Of a stretch of DNA of 64,000 nt, positions 41,346 to 49,899 are shown piece by piece. The number at the start of each line of letters is the position of its first letter. Position 1 is the stretch's first letter. A program made the translations under genes and the position numbers. The stretch comes from Verticiella sediminum (GTDB taxonomy: Bacteria > Pseudomonadota > Gammaproteobacteria > Burkholderiales > Burkholderiaceae_B), in the NCBI RefSeq assembly GCF_007558815.1, contig NZ_VLTJ01000039.1, forward strand, positions 62,001-126,000, in the 5' to 3' direction. The notes below the pieces were generated by a model, which was given only the letters and a program-made list of their open reading frames with translations, was not told the DNA's origin and did no database searches.

Positions 41346-42269
41346 ATGAATTTCTCCATACGCCAGGTTCAAGTCTTCGTCGCCGTGATGGACGGCGCGA
41401 GCTTCACGTCCGCCGCGCGCAGCCTGCACATGACGCAGTCGGCCGTGAGCAAGCAGGTGGCCGAACTGGAGCGCCAACTGGGCTTTCGGCTCTTCGAGCG
41501 CACCACGCGCAGCGTGGTCGCCACCGAGGCCGCGCGTGAATTCCACGGCTTCGCGCTGGAGTTGATGGCCACGGTCAAGACCGCCACGCGCAGCGTCATC
41601 GAGCTCACGCAGATGGAACGCGGCAGCGTCAGCCTGGCTGCCTCTCCGCTCATGATCTACGGCCTGCTGGCCGAGGCGGTCGCGGGCTTCGCGCGCGAAC
41701 ATCCCGGCATTGCCTTCGAACTGCACGAGCTTACGACCGACGAGACCGTCGACGCGGTGCGCACCGGCGCGGTGGACATCGGCTTGTGCGCCCTGGATTC
41801 GGAGGTGAAGGGCGTGGACGCGCGGATCGTGCATCGCGACTGCATGCAGGTGGTGGTGCCGCAGGGCCACGTCCTGACCCGCAAGGCGTCACTGGACTGG
41901 ACCGAAGTCGCCGAGCTCGAACACGTCAGCCTGCGCCACTTGTACAGCGTGCGCAGGACCCTGGACGCGCTGATCCGCTCGCATGGCGGCGGCCTGCCCA
42001 GCCGGATCGAGGCTGGCACCCTGACGGCCGTGCTCGGGCTGGTCCGGGCAGGCGCAGGCGTGGCCGTGCTGCCGGGCTATGCCGCGAAGGTGGCCGAACA
42101 ATGGGGCATGCACGGGATCCCGATCCGCGACATCGACGCGCACAGCCACCGGATTTCCCTGCTGCGCAGGCAGGGCGCACAGCTATCCATCGCAGCGCGC
42201 ACCTTCGCCACGGTGTTGACGCGCCACCTCACGGGCGAGGCTGGCGGCGAAGAGGCCGGCGCCGACTAG
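41346..42269 (+). CDS. LysR family transcriptional regulator
   Basis: 307 residues. The HTH reads IRQVQVFVAVMDGASFTSAARSLHMTQSAVSKQVAELERQLGFRLFERT. The effector domain follows (GSVSLAASPLMIYGLLAEAV, DIGLCALDSE, VRAGAGVAVLPGYAA). Divergent from the hydratase-Bug-CoA-transferase operon, which it likely controls. Its TAG stop overlaps the stop of the convergent small membrane gene by two bases. The start could also be TTG at 41337. Confidence 0.92.
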   Translation: MNFSIRQVQVFVAVMDGASFTSAARSLHMTQSAVSKQVAELERQLGFRLFERTTRSVVATEAAREFHGFALELMATVKTATRSVIELTQMERGSVSLAASPLMIYGLLAEAVAGFAREHPGIAFELHELTTDETVDAVRTGAVDIGLCALDSEVKGVDARIVHRDCMQVVVPQGHVLTRKASLDWTEVAELEHVSLRHLYSVRRTLDALIRSHGGGLPSRIEAGTLTAVLGLVRAGAGVAVLPGYAAKVAEQWGMHGIPIRDIDAHSHRISLLRRQGAQLSIAARTFATVLTRHLTGEAGGEEAGAD

Positions 42270-42637
42270 GCACACGGCACCGTCACCACGACCGGAAACC
42301 CGACCCATACGGTGGCGAACAGCGCGGCCAGGTTGCATAGCCAAGTCACGCGCAGCGTGAAGCGCACCGGCGGCGTGGTTGAATCCGCGGCCCGGCGGCT
42401 CTGGCGCCAGGAGTACCAGGTCAGCCAGCCCAGCGGCAGAAGGTGTGCGAGCCAGAGCACTGTCAGCCAGCCGTTGATCGGATGCAGGCCGGCATGGCCG
42501 CCCGGCGGCGGCGCGACGTAGGCGCAGGCGAGCGACATGCCCGCATACAGCGCGACGAAGCAGACGGCCCAGATGATGAGCCCCGCCATCATGCGCATGA
42601 CGGGCCAGGCGCCTTGCCAGAGCAGGCCGCGGTTCAT
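42266..42637 (-). CDS. Small membrane protein coupled to cytochrome oxidase
   Basis: 123 residues, three predicted membrane helices (MAGLIIWAVCFVALYAGMSLACAYV, WLTVLWLAHLLPLGWLTWYSW, WLCNLAALFATVWVGFPVVVTVPCA). Its ATG overlaps the stop of the oxidase subunit I-III gene as TGATG, so translation is coupled. The family is not recognised. Position suggests a small accessory or assembly subunit of the terminal oxidase. Confidence 0.75.
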   Translation of the reverse strand: MNRGLLWQGAWPVMRMMAGLIIWAVCFVALYAGMSLACAYVAPPPGGHAGLHPINGWLTVLWLAHLLPLGWLTWYSWRQSRRAADSTTPPVRFTLRVTWLCNLAALFATVWVGFPVVVTVPCA

Positions 42638-45153
42638 CAGCGGGCTCCCATCGGAAAGAGGTAGAGCGCGCCGAGCGTGATGATGCCCGTCGCGCCCGTG
42701 TACCACCACCAGGTGCGCGCCACCAGGGTGTCCAGGTGGCGCAGCGGGGAGACGTAGCCGCGCTGCACGCGCAGGGCGCCGAAGCCGGCCATGGCCGCGC
42801 CGATGGCCGTGTGCAGCGCGACGTAGTAGGCCAGCACGGTGCTGGTGGCCGCGTAGGCGTGGCTGGTGGGAGGGGGCAGGGCGGCGCCGGGCAGGACGGC
42901 CAAGAGCAGCGTGGCCGCGACGCCGACGCCGCAGGCAAGCCAGAGGCGCAGCGCGACACCGCCCATGCGCGCCTGCGTCACGGCCGCGTGCGCGCGAATC
43001 GCGAGCGCGCCGGCGATCACGACGCTGGCCGCGGCCAGCGTGGGCAGCCAGGGCGACGGGTCGATGTAGGCCGGCGGCGGCCAGCCAGGCGCGATGCTCC
43101 AGAGAAAGCAATAGCCGAACACCAGGGCGGCGAACAGGGTGCCGTCCGCAACCAGGGTATAGATCACCCCCGAGCGGCCCGGCGCGGCTTCCGGCTCGGC
43201 GTAGTGCGGCAGCACCATCAGCCCGTCGCCGTAGGCGATGGGGTCGGGATCGACGGTGGCGCCGGTGCTCCAGGCCCAGCGCAGGAACAGCGCCAGCGCT
43301 GGCACCGGCATGATCGCAGCCAGCCAGTAGAGCTTGAGGAGCAGGGCGAGCACGAAGATGCCGACCAGCATTGCGCCCACGAAGGGCAGCCAGCTCGGCC
43401 CCGGCAGGATCACGGCGGCGCGCGGTTCGCCGGTGAGCACGTCGACCGACAGGGTTTCGCGGCGCACCGGCGGCTCGGTGCCGGGATACGGCTCGCCACG
43501 CGCCAGCCGCGGGCCGAGCCCGGGGTCGTCCCACAAGGGGTGCCGGCTGTCGACCCGCGGCTGGGCGCCGATGTTGTAGACCGGGGTCGGTGTGGGCGTG
43601 GCCCACTCCAGCGTGTCCGCGCCCCAGGGGTTGCGCGGCGCGCGCTTGCCCATCCTGCCGTGCAGCATGACGTCGAGCACCAGCAGGCCGAAGCCGATCG
43701 CCTGCAGGAAGCCGCCGATCGAGGACACCAGGTTGAGCCAGTCCCAGCCCAGCCCGTCGCCGTAGGTATAAACGCGCCGAGGCATGCCCAGCAGCCCGGT
43801 GAGGTGCATCAGGAAGAACGTGACGTTGAAGCCGACGAAGATCATCCAGAAGGCCCACTTGCCGATGATCTCCGAGGGCATGCGCCCGGTGACGTGGGGC
43901 AGCCAGTAGTACACCGCGGCCATGACCGGAAACACCATCCCGCCCACCAGCACATAGTGCAGGTGGGCGACGATGAAGTGCGTGTCGTGCACCTGCCAGT
44001 CGAACGGCACCAGCGCGATCATCACCCCGGTCAGCCCGCCCAGGATGAAAATGGCGAAGAAGCCCGCCAGATACAGCATCGGCAGGCGGAACACCGGCCG
44101 GCCGGACCAGAGCGTCGCGATCCAGGCGAAGAACTGCACCGCCGTGGGTATCGCCACCAGCATGCTCGCCGCCGAGAAGAAGATCTGGCCGAGATACGGG
44201 ATGCCGACGGTGAACATGTGGTGCACCCACAGGCCGAAGCTGACGAACCCCGTGGCGAGCGCGGCGGCCACCACCCAGTTGTAGCCCACCAGCGGGCGGC
44301 GCGCGAACACCGGCAGGATGGTCGAGACCATGCCCGCGGCGGGCAGAAAGATGATGTACACCTCGGGGTGGCCGAACATCCAGAAGAGATGCTGCCAGAG
44401 CAGCGGGTCGCCGCCGCGGGCCACCTCGAAGAACGGCCAGCCGAAGGCGCGCTCGATCTCGAGCAGGATGCTGCCGAGGATGAGCGGCGGAAAGCCGATC
44501 AGGATCATCCCGGCGGTGACCAGCATGTACCAGGCGAAGATCGGCATGTTGCGCAGGCCCATGCCGACCGTGCGCATGCGCAGGATGGTCACGACGATCT
44601 CGACCGCGCCGCAGATCGCCGACACTTCGGCGAAGGTCACGCCGAGCAGCCAGATGTCGGCGTTGATCCCGGGCGTGTATTCGGCGCCCGAGAGCGGCGT
44701 GTACATGAACCAGCCGCCGTTCGGCGCCAGGCCCGTGAAGAGAGCCGCGATGAGGATCAGGCCGCCGCTCAGATAGCACCAGTAGGCGAACGCACCCAGG
44801 CGCGGATAGGCCAGATCGCGCGCGCCCATCATCTTGGGCAGCAGGTAGAGCGCCAGGCCCTCCAGCACCGGAATGGCAAAGAGGAACATCATCACCGTGC
44901 CGTGCATGGTGAAGATCTGCGCGTAGACCTCGCTGGTGAGGAACGCATTGTCCGAGGTGGCGAGCTGCGTGCGGATCAGCATGGCGAGCACGCCGCCGAT
45001 CAGAAAGAAGAGCAGGGCGGTGACGATGAAGCGCAGGCCGATGGCCGTGTGGTTCACCGCGCAGAAGATGCGGGCCGCACCGTGCCGCGGGTCGGTCCAG
45101 ATCCGCGTCAGCCGGTGGTGGCGGGCAATGGGGGAGAGCGGCTCGCGGGTCAT
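42637..45153 (-). CDS. Cytochrome c oxidase, fused subunits I and III (caa3 type)
   Basis: 838 residues. Residues 1-550 are subunit I. A His for low-spin haem is in MHGTVMMFLFAIP. The CuB/haem a3 site is in HLFWMFGHPEVYIIFLP (His and cross-linked Tyr, with the Glu of HPEVY) and LWVHHMF, and haem ligands in HDTHFIVAHLHYVLVGG. Residues 650-838 form a subunit III-like domain (VIYTLVADGTLFAALVFGYCFLW, then TSTVLAYYVALHTAIGAAMAGFG). Such fusions occur in caa3/SoxM oxidases. It reduces oxygen and pumps protons. Start ATGA overlaps the subunit II stop. Confidence 0.93.
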   Translation of the reverse strand: MTREPLSPIARHHRLTRIWTDPRHGAARIFCAVNHTAIGLRFIVTALLFFLIGGVLAMLIRTQLATSDNAFLTSEVYAQIFTMHGTVMMFLFAIPVLEGLALYLLPKMMGARDLAYPRLGAFAYWCYLSGGLILIAALFTGLAPNGGWFMYTPLSGAEYTPGINADIWLLGVTFAEVSAICGAVEIVVTILRMRTVGMGLRNMPIFAWYMLVTAGMILIGFPPLILGSILLEIERAFGWPFFEVARGGDPLLWQHLFWMFGHPEVYIIFLPAAGMVSTILPVFARRPLVGYNWVVAAALATGFVSFGLWVHHMFTVGIPYLGQIFFSAASMLVAIPTAVQFFAWIATLWSGRPVFRLPMLYLAGFFAIFILGGLTGVMIALVPFDWQVHDTHFIVAHLHYVLVGGMVFPVMAAVYYWLPHVTGRMPSEIIGKWAFWMIFVGFNVTFFLMHLTGLLGMPRRVYTYGDGLGWDWLNLVSSIGGFLQAIGFGLLVLDVMLHGRMGKRAPRNPWGADTLEWATPTPTPVYNIGAQPRVDSRHPLWDDPGLGPRLARGEPYPGTEPPVRRETLSVDVLTGEPRAAVILPGPSWLPFVGAMLVGIFVLALLLKLYWLAAIMPVPALALFLRWAWSTGATVDPDPIAYGDGLMVLPHYAEPEAAPGRSGVIYTLVADGTLFAALVFGYCFLWSIAPGWPPPAYIDPSPWLPTLAAASVVIAGALAIRAHAAVTQARMGGVALRLWLACGVGVAATLLLAVLPGAALPPPTSHAYAATSTVLAYYVALHTAIGAAMAGFGALRVQRGYVSPLRHLDTLVARTWWWYTGATGIITLGALYLFPMGAR

Positions 45154-46160
45154 GGTGTGCTGCTGTGTTCGAGAAAGTCGGCGATGGCGTCGAAGCCGGC
45201 GTCGGGCAGCCCGGCCTGCGGCATGCGGTTGCCCGGCTTGCGCGCCTGGTGGTGGCGCAGCCAGTCGCGCAGCGCCTCGGGCGTATTCTCCAGCGTGCCG
45301 GCGCCGAGCATGGCGCGCACGCCCAGATCGGCCAGGTTGGGGCCGGGCTGGCTGCTGCGTTCGCGCGGGTTCATGGCGTGACAGGCCAGGCAGTGCTGCG
45401 TGAAGTCGCGCGCGCCCTGGGTGTCCTGCAGGTCGGCAGGGTCGTCGACGCCCGCGCCGGCAAGCGCCGCCAGGCGCGCCGGCATGTCCTCGGCGGGATG
45501 CGCGTAGACGACCAGCGCCATGCGCGCGTGCTGCACCCCGCAGTATTCCGCGCACACGCCGTGATACTCGCCCGGCGCGTCCGCGCGCAGGCGGATCACA
45601 TTGGTGCGTCCTGGAATGGCGTCGATCTTGCCGCCCAGGCGCGGCACCCAGAAGCCGTGGATCACGTCCTCGGTGCTGACGTGCACGTCCACCGGCACGC
45701 CGGCGGGGATGTGGATTTCGTTGGCGCTGTACAGCGCGCCGCCCGGGGCGTCCGGGTATGACACTTCCCACCACCATTGGTGGCCGCGCACGTCCACCCT
45801 GAACACGGTCTGGCTGGTGGGCAGCGGCAGCATGGCCTGGCCCGAGCGGATGCCATAGGCCAGCAGCAGGAACACCACGACGATCGGCAGCGCCAGCCCG
45901 CCGCCGATGAGCAGCGCGCGCCGGGGCGCCTGGCCGTTGCGCCGGCGGTGGAGCAGCGCGTAGGTGGCGAGCCCGAGCACCAGCAGGTAGATCGCCAGGC
46001 TGCCCCAGAACATCACCCACCAGACCTGCGTGATGGGCGCCGCGCCCGGGCCGGCCGGGTCGAGGATGGACAGTGGTTGCTCGAAGCAGCCGGCCAGAGG
46101 CAGGGCGAGCAGGGCGCAGACGCCGGCGCGCAGCGCATGGCGACAGGCTTTCGGCATCAT
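45150..46160 (-). CDS. Cytochrome c oxidase subunit II with C-terminal cytochrome c (lipoprotein)
   Basis: 336 residues. The lipobox LPLAGC sits at about 21-26. Two membrane helices follow, then the CuA cupredoxin domain (VRGHQWWWEVSYPD, VIHGFWVPRLGGKIDAIPG, CAEYCGVQHARM). A haem c domain with CLACH (about 265) and a Met in NRMPQAGL completes the protein. The covalent cytochrome c marks a caa3 oxidase that takes electrons from the tethered domain. It is the first gene of the oxidase operon. Confidence 0.94.
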   Translation of the reverse strand: MMPKACRHALRAGVCALLALPLAGCFEQPLSILDPAGPGAAPITQVWWVMFWGSLAIYLLVLGLATYALLHRRRNGQAPRRALLIGGGLALPIVVVFLLLAYGIRSGQAMLPLPTSQTVFRVDVRGHQWWWEVSYPDAPGGALYSANEIHIPAGVPVDVHVSTEDVIHGFWVPRLGGKIDAIPGRTNVIRLRADAPGEYHGVCAEYCGVQHARMALVVYAHPAEDMPARLAALAGAGVDDPADLQDTQGARDFTQHCLACHAMNPRERSSQPGPNLADLGVRAMLGAGTLENTPEALRDWLRHHQARKPGNRMPQAGLPDAGFDAIADFLEHSSTP

Positions 46161-46241
46161 TGGGCACCTCGCTTGCTGCGTGCCGTGCCGCGCAACACCG
46201 CGGCACGCCTCTCCCGCCTCTTCTCACTCACGCGATATTTC

Positions 46242-46760
46242 ATGGAACGATTCGGCAAACCTCTGCCCTCGGGCGCTCCCACCGTCGTCGCATTCGCCCG
46301 CCATCCGCTGCATCCCATGCTGGTGACGTTTCCGATCGCGTTCCTGCTCGGCGGTTTCGCCACCGATCTCGCGTACTGGTATTCCGAGGACCCGTTCTGG
46401 GCGCGTGTGTCGCTCTGGCTGATCGGCGCGGGTGCCTTCATGGGGATTCTCGCGGGTATCGCCGGTACGGTCGAACTGCTCTGGGTGAAGGAGATCCGCC
46501 GGCGGCCGGCGAGCTGGAACCACTTCGTGCTGGCCGTGATGCTGCTGGCGACAGCGAGCATCAACTGGGTTCTGCGGTACGAGGACCCGGTCGGCAGCAT
46601 CGTGCCGCGCGGGCTCGCGCTGTCCGGGCTGGGCGCGGCCCTGGTCGGCGCGGCGGGGTGGCTCGGCGGCAAGCTGGTGTTCGAGCACCAGATCGCGGTC
46701 GAACAGGAGAATGAGCACGACACCGACCCGCTCAACCTGGCGGACCACAGCGACCGCTGA
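46242..46760 (+). CDS. DUF2231 family membrane protein
   Basis: 172 residues, four helices. HPLHPMLVTFPIAFLLGGFATDL is the signature of DUF2231 and its His residues may bind haem or metal. Then come LIGAGAFMGILAGIAGTVELLWVKEIRRRPASWNHFVLA and LALSGLGAALVGAAGWLGGKLVFEHQ. Divergent from the oxidase operon, 82 bp away, so a respiratory or redox accessory role is plausible. No function is established. Confidence 0.88.
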   Translation: MERFGKPLPSGAPTVVAFARHPLHPMLVTFPIAFLLGGFATDLAYWYSEDPFWARVSLWLIGAGAFMGILAGIAGTVELLWVKEIRRRPASWNHFVLAVMLLATASINWVLRYEDPVGSIVPRGLALSGLGAALVGAAGWLGGKLVFEHQIAVEQENEHDTDPLNLADHSDR

Positions 46761-46788
46761 GCGTGCTTGGCAGGCACCTGCGTGCGCC

Positions 46789-47226
46789 TCACCATGAGGG
46801 CACCGGGATCGGCAGTGCCGGCTTGGCCAGTACCAGCCACAGCACGGTACTCACCAGCACCGCGGGTACGGCCACCAGGACGATGTGAAAGGTGCGCCGC
46901 TCGATATGGTCGCCCGCTTCCAACTGCACCACGCGGCGCCCGCAATACACGTGGTAGGCGCCCATCAGGCTCACCACCAGCAGCTTGGCGGGCAGCCAGG
47001 TGCCCTCGATCGTGGTGGCGAACACCAGCGCCGTGCCGGTGATGATCGCCATCACGGCCGAGGGCGAGACAATGACGACGAAGACGAAGCGCGTCACGAT
47101 GCGCATGCGTATGCGCTGCTCGAGCGTGTGCGCGCTGGCATAGCTCGCGAAGAGCGCGGGCAGGTAGAACAGGCCGGTGCACCAGAGCACCAGGAACGTG
47201 ATGTGCAGCGCCATCAACCAGGCCAT
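46789..47226 (-). CDS. CopD/HemJ-like membrane protein
   Basis: 145 residues, four helices. MAWLMALHITFLVLWCTGLFYLPALFASYAS resembles the N-terminus of HemJ (protoporphyrinogen oxidase) and CopD-family proteins with a conserved His. HemJ usually has Arg in YLPRLF; here it is Ala (YLPALF), so HemJ activity is doubtful. CopD-type copper handling for the neighbouring oxidase is a reasonable guess. It converges with the DUF2231 gene. Confidence 0.75.
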   Translation of the reverse strand: MAWLMALHITFLVLWCTGLFYLPALFASYASAHTLEQRIRMRIVTRFVFVVIVSPSAVMAIITGTALVFATTIEGTWLPAKLLVVSLMGAYHVYCGRRVVQLEAGDHIERRTFHIVLVAVPAVLVSTVLWLVLAKPALPIPVPSW

Positions 47227-47322
47227 AGGACGTATGCCTCACGGAAGTCGGACGAGCGCTGCAGCGCGGCAGAGCGGATAATGTGCGGCGTATCGTTCAA
47301 TCGTCACGCAGGAGCAGCAATC

Positions 47323-48180
47323 ATGAGTACGGCCGAGGAGTTGATAGGCTTGTTGCAGGTCGAGCAACTGGAACTCAATCTCTACCGCGGGGTGAGTGGC
47401 GACATCGGCAGCCGCAACGTGTTCGGCGGACAGGTGCTCGGACAATCGCTGATGGCGGCCACGCGCACCGTGGATCCGGCACGCCGGGTGCATTCGCTGC
47501 ACGCCTATTTCCTGCGGGCGGGCGACAAGCGTGCGCCGATCGTGTATGACGTGGACCGCATCCGCGACGGCAAGAGTTTCACCACGCGGCGCGTCGTGGC
47601 GATCCAGCACGGGCGGCCGATCTTTCACATGTCCGCATCGTTCCAGGTCGAGGAAGACGGTGCGTCGCACCAGGATCCGATGCCCGAGGTGCCGGCGCCG
47701 GAAGGCCTGCCGACCGAAGTGGAGCATCGCGCCCGCCACCTGCCGAGACTGCCCGAGCACCTGCGCGCCGGCTACGAGCGCGACCGGCCGATCGAGATCC
47801 GTCCCATTACGCTGGTCGATCCGCTCGAGCCGGGTGCGATGCCGCCCGTGTTCGACGCCTGGGTGCGCGCGCTGGCTCCGGTGCCCGACGTGCCGGGGCT
47901 GCACCAGGCCATGCTGGCGTACACCTCGGACTTTCACCTGCTGAGTGCGGCCCTGCTGCCGCACGACATGAGCTTCTTCGACCCCAAGCTGCACATCGCC
48001 AGCCTGGATCACGCGATGTGGTTTCACCGCGATTTCCGCATGGACGACTGGCTGCTGTACGTGACCGAGTCGCCCAGCGCCAGCGGTTCGCGCGGCATCA
48101 GCCGGGGCAAGTTCTACACGCGTGATGGGCGGCTGGTGGCCTCGACCGTCCAGGAAGGATTGATCCGCCGAGCGCCTTGA
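47323..48180 (+). CDS. tesB: Acyl-CoA thioesterase II
   Basis: 285 residues, the TesB double hot-dog. Motifs seen: NLYRGVSGDIGSRNVFGGQVLGQSLMAATRTV, LHAYFLRAGDKRAPIVYDVDRIRDGKSFTTRRVVAIQHGRPIF, then SLDHAMWFHRDFRMDDWLLY and SRGKFYTRDGRLVASTVQEGLIR. The Asp/Thr/Gln catalytic set in DHAMWFH, TSD and TVQEG is intact. It hydrolyses medium- to long-chain acyl-CoA. CAGGAGCAGCAATC precedes the ATG. Confidence 0.95.
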   Translation: MSTAEELIGLLQVEQLELNLYRGVSGDIGSRNVFGGQVLGQSLMAATRTVDPARRVHSLHAYFLRAGDKRAPIVYDVDRIRDGKSFTTRRVVAIQHGRPIFHMSASFQVEEDGASHQDPMPEVPAPEGLPTEVEHRARHLPRLPEHLRAGYERDRPIEIRPITLVDPLEPGAMPPVFDAWVRALAPVPDVPGLHQAMLAYTSDFHLLSAALLPHDMSFFDPKLHIASLDHAMWFHRDFRMDDWLLYVTESPSASGSRGISRGKFYTRDGRLVASTVQEGLIRRAP

Positions 48181-48245
48181 GCGGACGGCGAGGCGGGTGG
48201 CAGGGCGGCCCATGCGTGCGGACCCGATGCGTTCATGCGCCTTGC

Positions 48246-48542
48246 TCAAGCGCGCGTTTCCCGCTCGGGTCGGGAAACGCCGTCGCGATGCCGTGGCAGC
48301 GGCACATGGCTGGGTTGGGGTGGCTGGATTTCCTCGCCGGGCCTCGGTGGGGTGGCTTCGTCGCGCCGGCGCAGCGCAGGGAACTCGTCGGGACGGTCTC
48401 CGAGATCGTCATCCGGCTTCACGCCGAAGCGCACCGCGGGCTCGGCCCGGCGCACTGCCGCCAGCCGGTGATGAAAGCGATTGAGCGTATGCGTGGCGAG
48501 GTGGGACGGCGAGCGGAACATGCGGTACTCCTGATGGGTCAT
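48246..48542 (-). CDS. Hypothetical protein, doubtful
   Basis: 98 residues: MTHQEYRMFRSPSHLATHTL, then polar Arg/Pro/Asp-rich sequence (DDDLGDRPDEFP, PPRPGEEIQPPQPSH). No family is recognised and no strong ribosome-binding site precedes it, but it fills most of a 509-bp gap. It could be spurious, since GC-rich DNA often holds such frames. Confidence 0.35.
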   Translation of the reverse strand: MTHQEYRMFRSPSHLATHTLNRFHHRLAAVRRAEPAVRFGVKPDDDLGDRPDEFPALRRRDEATPPRPGEEIQPPQPSHVPLPRHRDGVSRPERETRA

Positions 48543-48689
48543 GCCTGAGGCTTTGCGCGCTCTTGAGCAAGTACCGTGCCGGGTCGCGCAGGCCGATTTG
48601 CGCGTCGGAAGGAGCCGGGCGCCGACGCCAAAGACCGGCATCGCCAAGCGATGCCGCGCCCGCGCCAAGGCGGGCGCGAGCCAAACCGC

Positions 48690-49184
48690 TTATGCCGCCG
48701 CTGCCTGCGCGTTGGTCCCGCTTTCGGCGAGCATGGTGAGCTTCTGGTCGGTCGCCTTTTCCTCGGCGAGGGTTTCCTTGAGCAGCGTCACCGCCTGGTT
48801 ATGGCCAAGCTGCTTGGCCATGACACACAACGTACCGTAGCTGGCGATTTCGTAGTGCTCGACCTTTTGGGCGCCACCGATCAGCGCAGCATCGCGCACC
48901 GGGCCCTTGTCGACTTCCTCGATCACTTCCTTGCCTTCCTCGACCAGGCCTTCCATCGCCGCGCACTTGATCCGCTTGAGCTTGATATCGAGCGCTTCGA
49001 CGACCTGGTCGATGCGCTCGATCTGCCCTTGCGTTTCCTCGAGATGGGTCTCGAATGCCGCCTTGAGATCCGGGTTCTCCGCCGCCCGCGCCAGGCGGGG
49101 CAGCGCCTTGGTGAGTTGCTTTTCGGCGCTGTAGATATCGGAAAGCTCGTGGATGAATAGATCCTGCAGAGTCTTGACGGTCAT
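48690..49184 (-). CDS. YciE/YciF family ferritin-like protein (DUF892)
   Basis: 164 residues of the four-helix ferritin-like fold. KTLQDLFIHELSDIYSAEKQLTKALPRLARAAENPDLKAAFETHLEET and KVEHYEIASYGTLCVMAKQLGHN keep the acidic/His residues of a di-iron site (Glu in HELSD and AEKQL, Glu/His in VEHYEI). A stress-induced protein of unknown reaction. CCGGAGGTGTAGCC precedes the ATG at 49184. Confidence 0.9.
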   Translation of the reverse strand: MTVKTLQDLFIHELSDIYSAEKQLTKALPRLARAAENPDLKAAFETHLEETQGQIERIDQVVEALDIKLKRIKCAAMEGLVEEGKEVIEEVDKGPVRDAALIGGAQKVEHYEIASYGTLCVMAKQLGHNQAVTLLKETLAEEKATDQKLTMLAESGTNAQAAAA

Positions 49185-49605
49185 GGCTACACCTCCGGGT
49201 GGGTTTGTCGGAGGCTGGATACGCAAGCGACGTACCGCATGTCGAACCGTTTGGGGCGAGGCAGAGAACTGATTTCCGGCGTGGGCACGGATGAGCCGTG
49301 GGCGCCCGCCGCCCCTGGGCGCGCGCTGGCGGGCGCTTCGCGGGCAGGGTGGAACATGCCGCGTTCCTGGGGTGGTGCGCCGCCAGCTTGGCCTTCCCGG
49401 TTGAGCAAAACGTGCAGAGGAGCTTCGCCGCTCGGTGCTGGCAGGACGAGGGCTCGACGTGTTTGAGAGGGGCGGGCTGCGGCGGTAGCGTCGATGCGCT
49501 TCGTTCGGGCATCGGGACAGCCAGAGGTATGGAGGTTTCAGCAGGGCCGGAGCGCCGAGCATGCCTGGCTGCATCCTGCCACATGCGGCGATATCGCGCG
49601 CACAG
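49185..49605. other. Gap between yciE-like gene and tRNA-Asn, no gene seen
   Basis: Several open frames cross the region in different registers but none shows a family pattern or ribosome-binding site. It probably holds the yciE promoter, which I cannot pick out by eye. Confidence 0.4.
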
Positions 49606-49606
49606 C

Positions 49607-49634
49607 AAAAAGGGCCGCACTTGCGTGCGGCCCT
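49607..49634 (-). terminator. Terminator of tRNA-Asn
   Basis: AGGGCCGCAC (49611-49620) pairs with GTGCGGCCCT (49625-49634). On the minus strand it is followed by a T run (A tract at 49607-49610), ten bases past the tRNA 3' end. Confidence 0.85.
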
Positions 49635-49643
49635 TCGAATTTT

Positions 49644-49719
49644 TGGCTCCCCGAGCAGGGCTCGAACCTGCGACCTGCGGATTAACAGTCCGTCGCTCTA
49701 CCGACTGAGCTATCGGGGA
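49644..49719 (-). tRNA. tRNA-Asn (anticodon GTT)
   Basis: On the minus strand: acceptor TCCCCGA/TCGGGGA, D-arm GCTC...GAGC, anticodon stem CGGA/TCCG with loop CTGTTAA (anticodon GTT), T-arm GCAGG TTCGAGC CCTGC, discriminator G, encoded CCA (49646-49644). Confidence 0.96.
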
Positions 49720-49731
49720 AGAAAGAAAAAG

Positions 49732-49760
49732 ATTATATCGGGGATTTTCAGACTTGGCAA
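49732..49760 (-). promoter_or_regulatory. Promoter of tRNA-Asn
   Basis: Minus-strand TTGCCA (49760-49755) and consensus TATAAT (49737-49732) with a 17-bp spacer, starting about 12 bases before the tRNA 5' end. A strong sigma-70 match. Confidence 0.85.
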
Positions 49761-49899
49761 ATCACAACCAACGGTTTGCTGCTTGTCTGCTGAACGTCGC
49801 CGATCGGCTTGGCGGCGTCCTGCCCGCTTGGCTCAAGGATGGTCTCTGGTGTGCGCACATGGCGCGCGTTCAGGACCGGCCTCAAACAAAGAAGCGGGA

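Noticed and set aside
42736-45381. 881-codon plus-strand frame opposite the oxidase genes
   Set aside because: Antisense shadow of cytochrome oxidase subunit I-III; its charged repetitive translation has no family resemblance.
46789-47226. Calling the membrane protein hemJ
   Set aside because: The conserved Arg of the HemJ YLPRLF motif is Ala here, so a firm symbol is not justified.
49187-49408. Short minus-strand frame between the yciE-like gene and tRNA-Asn
   Set aside because: No ribosome-binding site, no family pattern, and overlapping frames of equal quality on both strands.
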